The position numbers and the translations under genes were made by a program. The notes under the pieces are model-generated. The model saw only the letters and a program-made list of their open reading frames with translations, did not search any database and was not told where the DNA came from. Below, in pieces: positions 5,340 through 5,952 of a stretch of 5,952 nt of DNA. Position 1 is the first letter of the stretch, and the number at the start of each line of letters is the position of its first letter. Source of the stretch: Photorhabdus cinerea (GTDB lineage Bacteria > Pseudomonadota > Gammaproteobacteria > Enterobacterales > Enterobacteriaceae); the NCBI RefSeq assembly GCF_011189575.1, contig NZ_PUJW01000058.1:1-5952 (forward strand). The letters are read 5' to 3'.

Positions 5340-5942
5340 ATGTCTAAATCAACTATTAAAACGGCTTCTGTACTGGCGTTTGAACGTAAACTTTCTAATT
5401 CTGATGCTTTAATGTTTGCTGGAAACTGGGAACAAATTGACGGTGAATGGCAACCTATTGCTATTCAGGAAAAAGCTGTCCGAGGGACGATTTCCAACCG
5501 CTTGAAAAACGCTTTAACTAGCGATCCGGCCAAATTAGATGCGGAGATTCAAAAAGCAAACCTACAACGTGTTGATGTTGCTGCATTGCCTTTTGATTCT
5601 GATACCTTAAAAGTCAGTTTCACATTACGGGTCTTAGGCAATCTTTCCACACCATCGGTATGTAATGATCAGGATTATCAGGCTGAATTGGCAGACATAA
5701 TCAACGGTTATATCGCTGAACATGGTTTCAAAACACTTGCTGCACGTTATGCAGAAAACCTGGCTAATGGCCGGTTTTTGTGGCGTAACCGGGTTGGAGT
5801 AGAAGAAATTAAGGTTCGTGTAAAGGGGGTCCGCTTGGAAAACGGAAAATATCCTACGCTAAGCCTATTTATTGCACAGTTCCGCATCAATACTAAAACT
5901 CATTATGTGCATTTCGGCGTTTCCGGCGTGCAATCCCACTAA
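5340..5942 (+). pseudogene. csy3 (cas7f, 5' fragment): Cas7f/Csy3 backbone subunit, truncated at about residue 170 with a foreign tail
   Basis: Csy3 is the backbone protein, six copies of which coat the crRNA in I-F complexes; the normal length is about 335-345 residues. Here residues 1 to about 162 match well (STIKTASVLAFERKL, VRGTISNRLK, DTLKVSFTLRVLG, LANGRFLWRNRVG), and the following KGVRLENGK may still be csy3. From about residue 171 (nucleotide 5850) the sequence no longer resembles the family, and the frame stops after 200 codons. Neither other forward frame continues with Csy3, so this is not a simple frameshift: the second half was deleted or displaced, probably by an insertion. The start is secure, with AAGAAGGA at 5325-5332 placed 7 nt before the ATG, in a 23-nt gap after csy2. 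The truncated product lacks the part needed to complete the fold and is probably non-functional. Confidence 0.88.
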
Positions 5943-5952
5943 ATTTCTTGAT
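5850..5952. mobile_element. Foreign DNA inside csy3, possibly the end of an IS21-like element
   Basis: The last 103 bases do not continue csy3. From 5906 the sequence TGTGCATTTCGGCGTTTCC is followed by a near-copy of its own core (TTCGGCGT, then TTCCGGCGT), is more GC-rich than the cas genes, and starts with TG. IS21-family ends start with TG and often contain repeated TTTCGGC-like blocks, so an IS21-like terminus is possible. The region 5850-5905 is unassigned and may be another inserted or rearranged piece. No transposase is visible before the window ends, so the family cannot be confirmed. Confidence 0.35.

Noticed and set aside
2330..5942. A Tn7-like I-F3 (CRISPR-transposon) or minimal I-F2 system
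   Set aside because: I-F3 lacks cas1 and cas2-3 and has a fused cas8f-cas5f plus tns/tniQ genes. I-F2 lacks a canonical Cas8f and has divergent Cas5/Cas7. Here the proteins are canonical I-F1 and the gaps fall inside genes.
5820..5942. csy3 truncation caused by a simple frameshift
   Set aside because: The other two forward frames after 5850 hit stops quickly and do not continue Csy3, so DNA was replaced rather than shifted.

Overview
The window looks like accessory DNA from a gammaproteobacterium. The Cas proteins and the repeat resemble the subtype I-F1 systems of Enterobacterales such as Pectobacterium, Yersinia and Photorhabdus/Xenorhabdus. The DNA is fairly AT-rich, which may favour a Yersinia- or Morganellaceae-like host, but the genus cannot be fixed from the sequence.

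Layout. (1) Positions 1-1000 hold no healthy conserved gene. There is a broken fragment resembling the N-terminus of a Rha-type phage regulator (about 295-545), an unrecognised 97-99 codon ORF (to 841) and AT-rich spacer DNA, which together suggest a decayed prophage or phage-satellite remnant. (2) About 1000-1161 is an AT-rich CRISPR leader with two sequences that fit the IHF consensus exactly, in opposite orientations. (3) 1162-2136 is a type I-F CRISPR array of 17 repeats of 28 nt and 16 spacers. Thirteen spacers are 32 nt, two are 33 nt and one is only 17 nt. The short spacer is followed by the only variant repeat. (4) 2137-2329 is a regulatory gap with a short palindrome and a candidate cas1 promoter. 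(5) 2330-5942 is a cas operon in canonical I-F order, cas1 - cas2-3 - csy1 (cas8f) - csy2 (cas5f) - csy3 (cas7f), with large pieces missing.

The main observation is a compact internal deletion. cas1 is intact, with all catalytic residues present. Only the Cas2 domain of the Cas2-3 fusion remains (96 codons). The whole HD nuclease/helicase part and about the first 185 residues of Csy1 are gone, an estimated 3.5 kb by comparison with typical family lengths. At the junction the Cas2 stop overlaps an in-frame GTG that opens the surviving Csy1 C-terminal part. csy2 is intact. csy3 matches its family to about residue 170, then runs into unrelated sequence that may include an insertion-sequence end, and stops at 200 codons. 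cas6f (csy4) is not in the window.

The simplest reading is a canonical I-F1 locus that has lost interference while keeping Cas1, a free-standing Cas2 domain, a leader with IHF sites and a nearly uniform array. Adaptation or array transcription could therefore persist without cleavage. The alternative, a functional minimised derivative, is less likely because csy3 is also broken, but it can be tested through conservation of the junction in relatives.
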